Part shown: piece by piece, positions 31,119 to 41,806 of the stretch
How the letters are laid out: every line of letters begins with the position of its first letter
Position numbering within the stretch: position 1 is the stretch's first letter
Notes under the pieces: generated by a model
The model's database searches: none
What the model saw: only the letters and a program-made list of their open reading frames with translations
What the model was told of the DNA's origin: nothing
Assembly (NCBI GenBank): GCA_003868215.1
Contig: QWDQ01000037.1
Location: 124,001-188,000, forward strand
Length of the DNA: 64,000 bases
Reading direction: 5' to 3'
Source: Pseudophaeomoniella oleicola
Lineage: Eukaryota > Ascomycota > Eurotiomycetes > Phaeomoniellales > Phaeomoniellaceae
Translations under genes and position numbers: made by a program

Positions 31119-33615
31119 GGTAACTTGGCGTTTCCTTGAATATGATACCCCCGATTGCTTTCGATTCAACAAGGAAAGAAATAGTGTACTGCTGGGCTGC
31201 TCGGTAGACATGCTGCCGATCTGCATACCAGAGACAATGGACTCCAGAAAGGACACGGAGGACGACAAGGCATTGTTAGCCCTCAGCTGCTTTAAAATGT
31301 TTCCTCTACATGAGCAATGCAGCTAGTTAAGATCCTTAGAGAGACTGTGTACTGAACATAAGAATACTTTCCACAATTTGAACGAGGGAGTCAATCCCAG
31401 TCTGTGTGTAGAGGAGGTGATAATGACGACAGAACCTTCAGTCCTTATTCCCTTGAGCGCCCAGATCACGATGCCTTGCGGTAGTGAGTTATGGAAATTC
31501 ATATGATCAAGACTCAATTCGTTAAGCTTGATGTTGACCTCGCCCAAAGAGCCATCAGAATAGATGATCTCTATATTGTGACTTGACCTGATCGATTCCT
31601 CACATATTTAGTGGCTCCCATGCGCACCAACGGTCCACGCCTATGGAGTCTTACCTCGAGAATAGGACGACAGCGATTGCTGTAGAACAAAGTTGAACGG
31701 TGCACACGGATAGAGCCTTTAGTCAACACCTAGCTGGGTTTCGAACAAAGAAACTCAACAAGGCCATTGTCCTTCAGACCCACATCAGAATGAGCCAATA
31801 TGGACAACTTCAGAGGAGAGAAGATATTGAATCGAGCATGGTGGTTTGATTAGGAGCTTGCAACAGGAGGGTTCATGGATCGAACATGGTTTTGGCTACC
31901 GACACCCTCGCCGCTGGCATAACATTGGTAGAGTTGTAAAGGAACAGACCACTCTTCCCGGAGAGAGAGCTCGACTGGTGCATCTTGACCTTCTCAAAAT
32001 ACTCAATGATCCTTACGGAGACTCCACGAAATTACCTAAATTGCCAAGTTGCCAACAATCTTGCAAAATCCTCGACGAACAAGACGAGTAGAGCGGGTAA
32101 GGCTCAGCGTGCAAGAACATCATAACGACACGTGAAGAAGCAACAACGTCAGCATCATCATTATTTGACCACTTCATTGTCGAAAAGAAGGAATTTGAAG
32201 TGATCCAAGAAAGCAAGTTGGAATCATCTTGACAAGAAACAGGCATGAGATTCTCTAGCGCGGCCGAAACTCCAGGCATTACGGACACTTCTGGAGCCTA
32301 ACAGTACACGGTATCAGTTCCCCTAACCCGTTGGGAAGAAGCAACATTCCGCCAGACTCGATCGTATCACAGTCACCGCTGCATGCGATTTTGATGTCCT
32401 ATCGTTTGATGTACTCTATCACACTCATATTAGGATTGCATGATAGAGCTGCCATGATGACCGAGTTGATTGTGGCAGTGATCTGCGCCTAAGTCTTCCG
32501 CTGTAACCACTTGATCATCTGCACTGACTGAGGTAGATGCACGGGTTCTGACTTACACCGGACTTCATTACCCTAAGCAAACTAAAGGATGCATTCGACT
32601 GTGAGTTCGTCATATGAATCCGTTCTTGTGAAACAATCAGCAGCCATGAGCCACTCTCAGAAAGCAACCTTGTTCGGACGCTTCGACTGTCACTTTGGGA
32701 ACTCCCCGGGACTGACTCCTCATTTCCAAAAGCCAACACGCTGAGCCTCAAAATGTTCCTCCATTTCCAAAGGGGAAATGTTGTCTTGGAGCATGGCTTC
32801 GCTTCTGCCTGATGTCCTCGCAGACGAATAGTAAGTGCCAAAATCGCGACGCATGTCTACCCAACGAGTCAAAGTGTTAGGCACCCAATGATCGGTCACC
32901 GATGGCTATATACAAGTACTCTCGCCCGGTTGGAAGCCATCGCTTGGTCTCCTCACCCAGTGTCATGCCTATAGGAAGTTTCAGCGAGTTTTCCTAGCTC
33001 GAATTCCTCCATAAACCCAGGAAGTCCATCGCTGGGTCTGAGAGATGGCCGTGTTCATGCGACCGGAGATGTCCTCTGGATCCTATTCGCACAGTGAAAA
33101 GGTAACAGGTATTCAGGGAAGCCCAAGAGTGTGACCCAACCAACGCCAATGGCCGACCATACACGCGACCTCGTGCACCCATTCATTTCATAGCAATAAC
33201 ATACCGTTACACCAATATCGGCACATACACCGTTATCGTTTCCATATCCGTCGTTCCATCCTATCCCGTATCTTACCGCTCATACCGGTTTCTCCTCCTT
33301 CGACCCCATCGTCTTTTCTTGTCAGATCAACTCTCCTCGGTCCAACTAACAACATCTTCCCCATTATGTATAACATGTATCTCATTTCCACCCTTCCTAC
33401 CCTAGGTCAGGGACATTCTCTGCTCTAGCAATTACTGTACTACACTCACTGCCATCATCTCAATACTCGCACATTTTGATCTTTTGTTCTTCTCGCCTCT
33501 CGATTCCGATTTCCTGATTACGCTCGTCATTCCCCGCCAGAAGATCCCCCCCCACACCGCCTTTCCTCCGATCGAGAATAAGACAATCCACAAAGACTTT
33601 AGTGCGAGTCAAACA
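31119..33615. other. Unassigned 2.5-kb region, possibly with decayed coding sequence
   Basis: No gene recognised. On the minus strand several medium frames with ordinary protein-like composition occur at 32515-32841, 32013-32288 and 31323-31547, but they lie in different frames and show no domain I know. A decayed or poorly conserved gene is possible. The last 400 bp before 33616 are strongly CT-rich and likely the bZIP leader. Confidence 0.4.
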
Positions 33616-35694
33616 ATGTCTTTTTCTAAAGATTTCGAACCACATTACCAACAGTCGCATGCCTGGTCACAGCAAAGTAAACGGGAGGCCGTGGACGAAG
33701 ATGATGATATGAACATCCTCGACAGCAAGATCCTCGACGCCGACACACCTCAATATCCTCTATCAGGTGATCTGAGACATCAGTCCATTGACCAATCATC
33801 AGCCATGGATACCACCGGAACAATGGTGTGGTCCGACAGCCACCAGCAACATTTGCTTTCTCAACAGAGATATCAAATGCAGGGGTCGATACCAGTCTCC
33901 GATCATGTGGATGCTGCTCATCTGGACCACCAGCAACCGTACTTTCTAAGTACAAACGGGACCTGGGGACCAACAGTGGCTTCGGGAACATGCACTCCAA
34001 CTCCAACATACACCCCTACGCAGCAGGAGTTTGAAGAACAGTTGTTCCCCCAAAATCGTGCAGCGGCCAGCATGTTCGACCAACGCCAGTTCCATTCTGC
34101 TCCCGGATTCAGCTTACCTGCCTCAATACCTATGTCTCCTCAATCAAGCCAAGGCTGGATGTCAACAACGTCTTCTGATCCTGCAGAGAGCCATTCAAGG
34201 TCGTTTGCGAGTCCAACAGCCCGACCCAGCTCCCCTGCTACGGTGCAGAGACGTGATGGAGTCCGGAAAAAGAACGCCAAATTTGAGATTCCCAAAGAAC
34301 GAAATTTGGATACGATTGATGACCTCATTGCCTATTACGCCAAAAAAGGTGACGAAGCCCAAGTGAAGGAATTGAAGCAACAAAAGAGGTTGTTACGAAA
34401 TCGTCAAGCAGCGTATGTATATATTTAACCCCCTTACATGATGCCACTCTATACTAACCCTATACTCAGTCTTGATTCCCGCCAACGGAAAAAGCAACAC
34501 ACCGAAGAGCTGGAAAAGGAAAAGGTGCAGACGAGCGAGTACATCAAACGACTCGAGGAGGAGCTCGAAACTTACAAGGCGAACGTCAGCGAACTATTAT
34601 TCCAACAAGCACAATGGCGACAAGAGGAGGATCAGCTGCAAAGCCGCGTCGCATTCTTGGAGCAACAGAGTAATGACTTCGTAAGGACTGCCACATTGGA
34701 AGCAGAAGACCTAAGAAGACAGAACAACATCTTGTGTGAGCACGTGAAAGAGCTCGAACGAGAACAAGCAATTTTCCACGCCAATCCCAACCTGGGCAAC
34801 TTCGATCAGTTCAATAGTCTCGAAGTTGACGGAAGCAGTGATTGGAATGGATACGGTATACATCCAGCTGTCAAGGTCGACCCTTCGAACGGATTGTTGC
34901 ACCCATCACAGGCAGCACCGCCTGCAGAACCGGCCTCCACCAGGACAGCACATTCATCGCTGACGGTCACGAGCAAGAACGACCTTCCATTCAGCTGGAA
35001 CACTTTCTATATGTGTCTTCTGTTTGGTGCTTTCATTGTTTCCAATACGAAACCATCGACGTCGTCTGGTTCAAATCTGACGCAACCCTCGTCCATCACC
35101 CTTCCAGCTTTGTCGCAGGAGTACAAGGATGAATCTGCCAATGTTCTCAAGACCTTTCTCGGTTCGACTTCCCCCTCCCCTTCTTCTGGGAGTACCCAAG
35201 GCCAATCTCAGTCTGCGACAATTTCAGCTTCTGAAATGGCAGAAATTCACCGCCAGCCGACGAACACGTTGTCAAACCTGCACTCCTCACTCACAACCTA
35301 TACCCGTACCCAGCAAGAGATGCAGGCTTTCTCCCTCAGTCCTACCATGTATGCCTCGATGGCGGGTATGGATTCTCAGCACCATGATTCAGCAGCTTAT
35401 CTTCCCAATTTCAGTCCTTCTTCGTCCAACTACCAAATGCACCCACCTGCTCCACGTCAGCCGACGCCACTTCAACAGGCGTTCACAGCTCTCAAAAGTC
35501 AACAAGATCAAATTGATCGTACAATCATGCCTGGTGCATGGGATAGAAGCGCTGTAGCTTCTACTACAGGACAGCAAGCGACAATGGGAATCTGGGAACA
35601 GTTGGCTGGAGAAGTACCTGAAAAGGTTGTACGCGACTTCAGAAACATTATTGGCGCTGTTGAGAATGGCGAGAAAGAGATGAGTAATCATTGA
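33616..35694 (+). CDS. bZIP transcription factor with a candidate membrane segment
   Basis: Exons are 33616-34412 and 34470-35694; the 57-bp intron (GTATGT...CTCAG, CTAAC branch) falls inside the basic region and its removal restores NRQAALDSRQRKKQH. The product has 673 residues. The first 220 are Gln/Ser/Pro-rich (activation-like). The bZIP follows at about 240-310: the fungal pre-bZIP stretch ERNLDTIDDLIAYYAKKGDE, the basic region LKQQKRLLRNRQAALDSR with the invariant Asn and Arg, and a long leucine-zipper coil extending to about 360. A short hydrophobic segment near 441-458 (WNTFYMCLLFGAFIVS) stands in an otherwise polar tail and could be a transmembrane helix, as in ATF6/CREB3-type factors. 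The C-terminal 200 residues are Ser/Gln-rich. Targets are unknown. Confidence 0.92.
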
Positions 35695-37814
35695 GAACAC
35701 AACCACAACTTGATGGCGTTCCTATCACGACGTCGCCATAATCATCATCGTCATTCTTTTTAACTTCAGACTTGAAATGACTGGATGTCATGACCTTTTT
35801 TTTCTCGTCATACCGGTCTCTGATATCCAAGACTGCACAGACCCTCTCGACACTCACGAAATTTTATCTTTTGCATTATAACGACTACGACGATGACAAT
35901 GTTTGGTTATCTGTTTGAAGTTTCGATGCTTTCTTCTTTTGGCGCCTATTATCACTGTGATTTATTCTCCACCTATAACGACATTAACGATGTTCATGAG
36001 ATTGAAGAGCTCACCTCTTCGCGAGAAGATATTCGAAGAAATTTTCCCGGTCACCCGGAATGACAGGGAGGGTATTTTCTTTTCTTTTGTATTTTGTTTC
36101 GATATTATTTTGGTTGGATAGTATGTCCATTACTTCATGTTCTTAGTATAGTTAGTCTGTCCTTGCCTTACGACACCTTTTTGTCTCTTCATCAGTCATG
36201 TTGTGATGAACGATTGAACGAACGAATGAAACATGATTTGACATACATGCCCATCTAAACACCCGCCGACGACATACATGCATACATGCATACTGACTAG
36301 CATAGCAGGGGATGCGAGAGGCCGTCTTGTTTGTTTTGGGAACTGGGTGATGGGACTTCATAGCAGAACGGGGATATGGGAACATCATGAGCGAGGCCGA
36401 GGCCGATTTGGATTTTGTGTCAATTTGGTTGACAACAGAGGATAGGCAGGCAGGCAGGCCAATCCATCAGTCAGTCGGACCAGTCGACAGGATCTATGTA
36501 CGGACGGATGGACTTCTGGTATATGAATGGGGGAATATGGGTAGGGGGACATGGGCACAGCACCACCACCACGATGGATCACGAACGGGAATGTTCTCAA
36601 GGGGGAAAGGGAAACTAGGTATGGATGGAAATGGATGATATGGATGACATAATGAGATTCCGGTGTTTTTATTTCTTTTTTTGTATGTATATGATCGATC
36701 ATGGTATGGTATCTACCTAGGTAGATATCTGCCTACCCGCGTACCTTTTGTCAGGCGGGGGCGTATTATTTTTGCTCTACTCTACGAAAGGAGATGGATG
36801 AATAATGAATAATGATATAACTTACTTGAATTTCAAAGGCATGAATATTCTTGTTGTTACTGCTGTATAATAATGTATATGACTAACCTCTTCCCTTTCC
36901 CCTTCTTCCCTCCCCCATTCCCCTCTCCTCCCCTCATAAACATCATTTACCCATAATCAAGCATCAACAATCTCTTTTTCCCTTCCTAAGCAGACGGAGA
37001 CGTCGGCAGCAGCGGTGATGACGGAGGATCATATTTTCCCTTCCATATCCTGAGACTGTGTAAGCTTGTGTGTAAGAGAATAAGACCGCGGAAAGGGGGA
37101 GGATTTGTCTGTATGCGCAAAATGATGGGTAGATAGGTAGATAGGGCAGGAACATGGATTTTCTTTGAAAGAGGGGGGAAGGAGTATGTTGGGTTGAGTT
37201 GGGTTGGGTCAATCCGGGGGGGTGGGGGGTTCGAATAGTGTATGGTGTATGTTGAGGAAAAAATGAATTGGGACCTTCTCGATAACGAAAAGAACAGAAG
37301 GCAAAAGGGTGAATGGGAAAATGGAAATATCGAAAACATATTCGGGTATCAAAAAATTCTTTCTTGGGGAGCAGGAGCCAGTTGGGACTCAAAAACATGA
37401 TCGAGCGAATAGGAAAAATCTAAAGTGGCTGGGGAGAAGGGAAGGTTGTGAAAAGGAACAAGAGCCCTTTCTGCTTTGAAAACAAGGAACAAATGAGTGG
37501 TTCAGAGGAGAGGGAAAATAAGAGAGACATGAGGTCGCAGAAACGGTCGCATAAGTCTTTCGGGCTTGTAATTATCGATATTCCCCTATCCGAATCTGGT
37601 ATAGAGATTTTCTTGTTGGTGTTCTTCTCTTGGCGGTGTCGAAACGACACACGCGGCCCATCGTAAATATCAACGAGGCGGTGACCGTCCAACATTCCGG
37701 AACACGACTAGTTCATGGGATATGAAACAGATATTCTGACGAATGAAGACCAAAAAATAACAGGATTCGAAAACTTCTTGGGTAGGAAAAGCAGAAAAGA
37801 CAAGTTTGAGTTAC
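35695..37814. other. Long convergent intergenic region
   Basis: About 2.1 kb between two convergent stop codons, unusually long for such a position. It has CATACATG repeats (36260-36292), a 16-bp palindrome (36711-36726), and a strongly purine-rich plus strand (37100-37500, so CT-rich on the minus strand). Minus-strand frames at 36964-37398 are by-products of that composition. No gene is supported; a non-coding transcript is possible. Confidence 0.5.
36711..36726. repeat. 16-bp palindrome around TACCTAGGTA
   Basis: ATCTACCTAGGTAGAT is its own reverse complement and contains the TACCTAGGTA core of the dispersed family. Confidence 0.85.
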
Positions 37815-39298
37815 TTACCAGCTGTTTCCCAAAGTTTTGGCCCCTGATTTCTCAGCTTGTCGGAGATATTGCGCTGCTTTGAACTAAACAGGTCCACGAC
37901 GTAAGCGAGGACTCTTCAAATCGATCAGGTGTCAAATGGATGATGTAAGGTACGTCGATTCCCGGGTCGGTCAAGCCTCCTCGGATATCTCAAAGTGAGG
38001 CGTAACAGTGGGTAGCATAGTATATGCATGGCTGCCCAACACAGGAAAAAATATGATGTGAGACCGTCTAAGTCGTGATTGAGAGGAAGAGAATTTCAGG
38101 ATACGGGCTCTCAGGAAGCGACGTAGTATATGGAAATGCTAGTGACAGCCGGGACCAACTCCATGCCGTCCCGACTGGTTCTGCGGGTGATGTACCGGTC
38201 CAGTTTGAGAGCATGTAATGCCCCCCATACAGGACACCATAGTCGGGAGAATTCGTAAAAGACAGCAAGAAAAGAATGACTCACCTTATCTTTCTTCCCA
38301 CCAAACCCTTCCACCAAACACCAAGCGGCTTCATTCATCGCGTCGGTGTCACCCAGATTCGCTGCAGTCTCGTAATATTGCCTGGCAGCCACCGGGTCTT
38401 TCTGGATCCCCCAGCCATGTCGAAAACAGTTGGCGAGCTCAAAAATCGCGAGTACCAGTTCCCCTTTCGCTGCGCCCCCCTTCTTCATTCCCGCTTTGAG
38501 AGCGTCTGCCTCAATGGCCGCGGAATTTGAAGCGGCTGCCGATAGGTAGGTAATTGCCCTCGGAGCATCTGGTTCGCAACCCCAACCGTGACGGAGAGCC
38601 AGACCGTAGAGGACTTGGGACAGGACGTTACCATTTTCAGCGAGGCGACCGAACATCTGTGTTGATTGTTCGAGGTCGCCTGACTCGTGCAGATGTATAG
38701 CCTGTTGGATCGTCTCATCACTTTGTACGTCGATTGCTGAGGATTGGTTCGTTCCCTGTCTTGGGGGATCGAGGTGTCTTAGATGTACTTGAGGCGGCCG
38801 CCCCTCTGTTGGTGGCTTTGGCACTGGACTGCCTTGTGCAAGAATCGTCGCACGCTCTTCCCATTTTGCTTCTTTTTCCTCTGCCGGCGTGCTAAGGTCG
38901 TCTGCTATGTTCGGTAGGTCTGACGGAACGATCACAGAGGTTTGTGACGTCGCGCGAGACTTCGGTGTCAAATGTAATCGCTGAGATAGGCTGCGTTTGC
39001 GTAGTCCACCTCCCTCTGTCCCCGAAACGGCGACCCGATCCTCTATCGCAGTATCAGACTTGTGTGATTTTGTGGACGCACTTGAAGCTTTGCGGAACGG
39101 GAGCAGTTTCCTGCGTGGCGATGTTGGGGACTGGATCTGTTCTTCGTCGGTGTCAAAACTGGGTGGAGCTATCACTTCCTCGGTATTCGTGTCTGTCCGC
39201 ATGAACACGAAATCCTCGACGATCGCATGGGTAGGCGATGCGGGCACATCATCATTCGCGAGCTTTTCTTTCTTCTTCAGCAGATCTTTGAGAGGCAT
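37815..39298 (-). CDS. Sel1-repeat protein (NIF1/DSF2-like)
   Basis: Exons on the minus strand are 39298-38285 and 37883-37815, separated by a 401-bp intron (GTGAGT...TTTAG), long for this window. The junction restores EGFGGKKDKFKAAQYLRQAE, as expected for Sel1 repeats. The product has 360 residues and ends GNSW followed by TAA. The first 190 residues are disordered and rich in Ser/Pro/Lys, starting with MPLKDLLKKKEKL, a start I associate with fungal proteins annotated as cell-cycle inhibitor Nif1. At least four Sel1/TPR-like units follow from about 200 (SQVLYGLALRHGWGCEPDAP; ELANCFRHGWGIQKDP; NEAAWCLVEGFGGKKDK). Sel1 repeats are protein-interaction scaffolds. The stop codon TAA is itself part of a GGTAAGT donor-like string, so an extra downstream exon is possible, though none was recognised. 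Confidence 0.8.
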
Positions 39299-40005
39299 CC
39301 TCGGTACACAGGTAGACCCGTGTGGGATTGGGAGGGAGGCACAGTCGGTTTTGGGAGCTTCTGCTCAACTGTCGCAGCACTGTTGGAGCTCGCGATCTTT
39401 ATATAAGGGGACGTATATAGGATGATGTCTGTAGTAAGACATCGATGTCACGACAACCAGCTGAACGATATAAAAACATGACATTCATGAAGACTTCTTT
39501 ACCTTGTTCGGGACATGTGAGGCTGAGCTCATCCTTTGCGCTCTGTTGTGGCCCTCGGCATGTCATATTAATTGTTGATGTTTCTATTGTTGGAGACGGC
39601 AAAATGAGGGGGCGGCGCTTTTGGGGGGTTCTCGTGGGCTTAGACTCCGGCGGCTTCAACTCGGCTTACTGTAGATCGTTGGGAGAAGTGGTTGGGAACA
39701 AGTCGCATTGCAGAGACGAGAGAACAAGGATCGTCGTTGTTATCATTGCGTGCATCAGCTATGACCAATGCAAATCATGGCTTCATTGTTTCGAATTCGA
39801 TCTGTAGACTGAATGGCACACTTTGTTGAACTGGATAATGTAGTTTTAACTGTGTATCGAAGATCAAAAATATATTGCATCGTAGAACGCTTTGCGCTAA
39901 CTACTAAGGGGCCCCTGAGTCTGCAATCTATTGCTAGAGATTTTCCCTCCTAACGCCTGCTGATGCCCTATTACAACGCCTGTTATGTCTCCATTGTCTT
40001 GCGTC
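39299..40005. other. Intergenic region upstream of the Sel1 gene
   Basis: Contains the TATA-like element at 39399-39406 and no supportable gene. The plus-strand frame at 39445-39807 has no recognisable features. Confidence 0.55.
39399..39406 (-). promoter_or_regulatory. TATA-box-like element of the Sel1-repeat gene
   Basis: TTATATAA (palindromic, flanked by G/C-rich bases) lies about 100 bp upstream of the ATG at 39298, a reasonable place for a fungal TATA box. Confidence 0.4.
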
Positions 40006-41324
40006 TCATGAAACCACGTTTTCGAATACTACATCTTCATCCTCCATATCCGCAGGCGTCCCGATGCCAGACAATCCTTCGTCTCCTTCAACGCCCTCAA
40101 CCTTTGGAGCAGGTTCGTCCTTCACGTGGTCCCCTGCCATACCGCTACTTGCTTTGATGTCGGGCTTCAACTCCCACTTACCAACAGCATCACCACTCCG
40201 ATGCATGTTGGCAATCATCTGAAGCGTCTCACGAAGATAAGCTTCTGGTTGTGGTACCCTGGCTTTGATCTCCCTGAGACCCCAAAACCTGTATTCGGAG
40301 AACAATGATAAGAGACCATCAATGAGCTCGTTCTGTGGCATACGAGCCGCACGGTTATCTTTAGCGGCGGCGGCTGCCTTTGCAGCTTGTGTCTGATCTG
40401 TGTTAGCGAGATAGCACGATTTAGGAGATAGATTCGTACCCTTTCTCTCGCCCTAGGATCGACGCGAGATATTGTACCAGGCGCAAGATATGTAGCAGAC
40501 TTGATACTTGGTGCCTCTCTGTCGACAGTCTTTTTGGGAGCCAGTGCTTCTCGAGTCTTTTGAGCTTCAAGTTCCCGATACTCCTCGTTTTCTACTGGCG
40601 CAAGCACAAACTCTTGGGCCACAGTGCCAGCAAGCGTGGTTTGTTCTGCAAACTTCTCGTCAGCGTCCAGTGTATCTCAACAAACTCGAGATACTGACTT
40701 GGTATGGGTCGTTTCGCATATGGTTCAAATCTCTTCCCCCGATTCTCTTTCTTCTTCGCCTCCCTCCGGTTCTTTTCATATAGGAATGACCGTCCTCTTG
40801 CTTCGCCTTCGTCATCGCTTGTCGGACCTCGACCATACTGTCTCCGGTGGAACCCTGGCATATCTTTCTCGGAGAAAACGTAGATGGTGTTCGGATTGTT
40901 TTTACTTGTCGGTTCTCGTTTCGGAGGGGTTAGATGCCATTCCTTCGCCTCCCTCTGAAAATGCGGTAGGTTGTTAAGCATTAGACTGACCTACAGAAGA
41001 AGAAAGTCAGCGTTGCGCCCATCTCCCAGAAGAATGTAGCGGCAAGTTTCATACCCTTTTCGGTTGTATCATGTCTCCTTCCACCCGTATAGTCCCAAGT
41101 TCAATCTCTTCATCATCCGCCATCTCGTGCACCGTCTTCCACAGCGCGGCCGGCAAGCGCATCAACCACAGCGGCCGCCCCGCGTGCGTGAAATCCAGAT
41201 CTCCTGCATCTTCGTAGATGTCGTCCTCGTCCATGTACGGTGATGGCGATTGACCATCTTGCTCCGTTTTGATCTGCGGGTCCTCGGGGTCGGGTTTGAT
41301 GTAGGCTCCGTTCATGTCGGCCAT
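40006..41324 (-). CDS. TFG2: TFIIF small subunit TFG2/RAP30 (four exons)
   Basis: Subunit of the Pol II general factor TFIIF, in the nucleus. Exons on the minus strand are 41324-41055, 40990-40699, 40645-40440 and 40392-40006; introns are 64, 53 and 47 bp. The spliced product has 384 residues. Start is the ATG giving MADMNGAYIKPDPEDP; an ATG three codons on is an alternative. The N-terminal dimerisation part shows HAGRPLWLMRLPAALWKTV and IELGTIRVEGD. A Lys/Arg/Glu-rich linker (EKNRREAKKKENRGKRFEP) follows. The middle strand TTLAGTVAQEFVLAPVENEE and the C-terminal winged helix (QNELIDGLLSLFSEYRFWGL, then REIKARVPQPEAYLRETLQM) are canonical. The protein is somewhat longer than human RAP30 because of acidic ends, as in other fungi. 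Confidence 0.94.
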
Positions 41325-41806
41325 GGTGCGCAGTGGGTACACTGTTGTGAGAATGTGATGGTGTCTTATGAGATTCTAACGCATTGTCGGTAGGAGAGGG
41401 CTAGATGGAAAGCGCAAGAGGACGATGGCCTTGACAACCTTGTGGAGAAGGGACGCTTCTGGGATGATGGATTCGAGAGATCTCGACAGTTAAATGATGC
41501 ACGTGAAGTCCCAAAGGTGAATACTACGTAAGGAAAATAGCTCGGTAGTAGACAAACTACCGACGTCAAGCCTCTTGTTGCCTCCAAAATCCACATGAAG
41601 GCGCACGGGTGCGGCTGAGTTACAGTGTTTCTACCCCACAAAAGTACCTCACGCATCCCTATCAACAGTGCGAGAGCCTCATCGGACCCTTCGCATATAT
41701 CTACTGCCGTAAATGAATTACAACGTCTTACTGCATTTCAAGAGGCGGTCAATTACAAGGCTTCATTCTCTCGCGCAAATGATTGAGAGACGTCTAACAG
41801 TTCATA
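41325..41806. other. Intergenic region between TFG2 and MET18
   Basis: About 480 bp upstream of TFG2 and after the MET18 stop. No gene is seen. Confidence 0.6.

Noticed and set aside
36964-37398. 144-codon minus-strand frame
   Set aside because: It follows from a strongly CT-rich strand (runs of Pro, Ser and Phe codons), and an overlapping second frame is equally open.
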